NCBI GenBank assembly: GCA_027365835.1
Contig: DAHXLU010000071.1
Location: 1-21,852, forward strand
DNA: 21,852 nucleotides
Direction of reading: 5' to 3'
From: JAJZMA01 sp021850405
GTDB lineage: Bacteria; Chloroflexota; Dormibacteria; Aeolococcales; Aeolococcaceae
Made by a program: the position numbers and the translations under genes. The notes under the pieces were generated by a model. That model did no database searches and was not told the DNA's origin. It worked only from the letters and a program-made list of their open reading frames with translations. Position 1 is the stretch's first letter. The number at the start of each line of letters is the position of its first letter. Below, piece after piece: positions 20,431-21,852 of this stretch.

Positions 20431-21027
20431 ATGTCTTCCAGTATTTCCAGAGGGTCCAGCACCAGCCATCTTGAGGAGCGGCTGGACAGCCGCACCATAG
20501 TCAATGAGGGCGCTCTTCTCACGATGTGCCTGGATCGCGTCGAAAACCAGCATGGCCAGCAGCTGACCCGTGAGGTGGTGCTGCACCATGGCGCCGCTGC
20601 GGTAGTACCACTGCTGACACCGGACAGAACCATCCTGGTGCGACAGTGGCGTCACCCGCTTGGAGAAGCGCTGTGGGAGATTCCAGCCGGCAAACTGGAG
20701 CCGGGAGAGGAGCCCCTAGAATGCGCGCGGCGTGAGCTGGCCGAGGAGACCGGCTACACTGCTTCAAGGATGGAAGCGCTGCTTCCGGGATGTGCCGCTG
20801 CCCCAGGCTACTCAAGTGAGCTGCTGTATCTTTTTGTCGCAGACGGCCTGCAGGAGGGGATAGCGCATACAGATCCGGACGAGCATCTGGATGTTAAGGC
20901 CTTTACGGGTGCCGAGCTGGCGAAGATCGCGTCCGCTGGCCTTATGGACATGAAGACTGTCGCTGCCCTTTCCCTTACCGGCAGACTGCGGATAGCCGGG
21001 CTCTACTGGTCAAGCCCATCATCATGA
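20431..21027 (+). CDS. NUDIX hydrolase, ADP-ribose pyrophosphatase type (198 aa)
   Basis: A NUDIX-fold enzyme with a perfect box at residues 87-109: GKLEPGEEPLECARREL followed by AEETGY, giving G-x5-E-x7-REL-x-EE-x-G. The preceding VRQWRHPLGEALWEIPAG (70-87) is the arrangement seen in ADP-ribose pyrophosphatases, which hydrolyse ADP-ribose to AMP and ribose 5-phosphate with divalent metal. LPGCAAAPGYSSELLYLFVA downstream also fits this group. It is cytoplasmic and full length. ATG 20431 is used; a GTG at 20413 would add six residues. No strong SD is present. The stop overlaps the next gene's ATG (ATGA at 21024-21027), so the two are translationally coupled. Confidence 0.92.
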   Translation: MSSSISRGSSTSHLEERLDSRTIVNEGALLTMCLDRVENQHGQQLTREVVLHHGAAAVVPLLTPDRTILVRQWRHPLGEALWEIPAGKLEPGEEPLECARRELAEETGYTASRMEALLPGCAAAPGYSSELLYLFVADGLQEGIAHTDPDEHLDVKAFTGAELAKIASAGLMDMKTVAALSLTGRLRIAGLYWSSPSS

Positions 21028-21698
21028 AGGAGCCAACGGGAGAGGATGAGGTTGCACAGCGTGCCATCGAACAGCTGCTCACCCAGTTGCCAACCAGCAC
21101 ACCGGACGAGTTCAGCGCCCAGGCAGCCTCCCGGCAGCCCTGGGCTGAGGTAGCAGCACCCTCCACCAAAGGGAAAGTCACGCTTGAGACTTTTCTCGCC
21201 GACTTTGGGGCCCGCCTCCAGGAAACCCCCGCCCTACCGGTCACCCTTCCTGAGCCTACCCCAGCCCAGCTCTATATGGACGCGTTGTTGGCTGCCCCCA
21301 AGTCCAGGAAGAAAAAAAGAAAGAAGGGGAAAAGGCAGGAGCCGTCAGGCCTTGCAAACGGAACCAGGGAGGCCGTCCTCTCTGCGCCTTCCGCAGGGCC
21401 ACCACGCAGGAATCCTCCTTCCCGCACTCCTGGCAGAGCTGGCCGGCCACGCCCGGTCCCGGGAGAGCCGCTATTCGCAGAACCCTATACCCCGCCAACA
21501 GGCACGGGCCGCACCGCTGAGCCCGCAGCGAGCCCTGGCCCACCGCATACAGAAGGGCTGAGCCGCTCAGCCAAGAGGCGACGCAGGAAACGGGGAAATC
21601 CCGCAGGCACACCCCGCCCAGATCTCCAGCCGCCCTCAAGGACAGCAACTCAGGACTCTGGATCTCCGACAACTTCACCCCCGTCGCCGCCCTCATAG
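21024..21698 (+). CDS. Hypothetical disordered, basic Pro-rich protein (224 aa)
   Basis: It begins in an ATGA overlap with the NUDIX gene, strong support for real translation. Residues 1-90 appear folded and acidic to neutral, with helical stretches (DEVAQRAIEQLLTQL, VTLETFLADFGARLQ, AQLYMDALLAA). The rest is low-complexity, rich in Pro, Gly, Ser and Arg, with two basic clusters: SRKKKRKKGKRQ at 94-105 and KRRRRKRG at 184-191. Such clusters often contact nucleic acids, but this is inference. No transmembrane segment or signal peptide. No family is recognised. Its coupling to an ADP-ribose pyrophosphatase is the only functional hint. Confidence 0.7.
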   Translation: MKEPTGEDEVAQRAIEQLLTQLPTSTPDEFSAQAASRQPWAEVAAPSTKGKVTLETFLADFGARLQETPALPVTLPEPTPAQLYMDALLAAPKSRKKKRKKGKRQEPSGLANGTREAVLSAPSAGPPRRNPPSRTPGRAGRPRPVPGEPLFAEPYTPPTGTGRTAEPAASPGPPHTEGLSRSAKRRRRKRGNPAGTPRPDLQPPSRTATQDSGSPTTSPPSPPS

Positions 21699-21723
21699 CC
21701 TAAAAGCGCGAGACTAGTAGTCC

Positions 21724-21852
21724 ATGGCGGTAATCACGTTACGAAAACGCTGGATCAGGACCAGGGGCGTGTGGCAACTGACATCATGGGTGCACTATGT
21801 CACGAACCACCAGTCGTCCCCCACTCGTTCTTACAGCAGATCAACTGGAATC
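21724..21852 (+). CDS. Open frame running off the window end, doubtful
   Basis: ATG 21724 opens a frame of 43 codons that reaches the window edge without a stop (MAVITLRKRWIRTRGVWQLT at the start). It is basic and Trp-rich, has no SD and no recognisable motif. It could be the start of a gene or chance; a GACTA-G-TAGTC palindrome lies just before it at 21712-21722. Confidence 0.2.
   Translation, partial: MAVITLRKRWIRTRGVWQLTSWVHYVTNHQSSPTRSYSRSTGI

Overview
The window looks like chromosome from a moderately high-GC bacterium, judged by eye as high-50s % GC. Start codons are mixed (ATG, GTG, TTG and probably one CTG). Glycine decarboxylase is split into GcvPA and GcvPB, the form found in Gram-positive, thermophilic and other non-proteobacterial lineages. 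Several genes lack a Shine-Dalgarno (SD) site but have a -10-like hexamer 6-9 nt before the start codon, which suggests leaderless mRNAs. Together these fit Chloroflexota or an actinobacterial relative, but no marker settles the phylum. I see no rRNA, tRNA, CRISPR array or complete insertion sequence.

Layout. 1-466: two gyrB pieces joined head-to-head in opposite orientations, either a gyrB inversion or a chimeric assembly. 798-3084 (+): HNH endonuclease, dienelactone hydrolase and a DDAH/arginine-deiminase-like hydrolase. 3085-3664: gene-free, bracketed by two copies of a repeat-plus-hairpin module. 3665-4417 (+): a signal-anchored protein of unknown function. 7516-4550 (-): a small hypothetical protein, a LysM-LysM transglycosylase, a short Ppx/GppA phosphatase and a cytochrome b561-like membrane protein. 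7531-11126 (+): gcvPA, gcvPB and a metallo-beta-lactamase-fold hydrolase, packed with overlaps.

14429-11204 (-): a winged-helix/nucleotidyltransferase protein, a possible 65-aa ORF, a polytopic membrane protein of unknown family and an AIM24-family protein. 15424-14828 (-): a PH-domain membrane protein. 16236-15602 (-): a VapBC toxin-antitoxin pair whose toxin gene has no ATG, GTG or TTG start and seems to begin at CTG. 18068-16556 (-): a lipoprotein-like ORF and a probably frameshifted gene. 19299-18157 (-): an acyl-CoA dehydrogenase. 19732-21698 (+): a secreted transglycosylase with a Pro/Thr linker, an ADP-ribose-pyrophosphatase-type NUDIX hydrolase and a coupled disordered basic protein.

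How the genes relate. The gcv genes supply the two halves of the glycine decarboxylase P-protein; gcvT and gcvH are not here. The LysM transglycosylase and the Pro/Thr-linker transglycosylase are two wall-remodelling enzymes at separate loci. Most other genes are metabolic or hypothetical singletons. Several 3' ends carry strong hairpins without a T-tract, sometimes overlapping the stop codon. The observations most worth following are the gyrB junction, the CTG-started vapC, the paired repeat-hairpin modules around 3142 and 3616, and the leaderless-promoter pattern.
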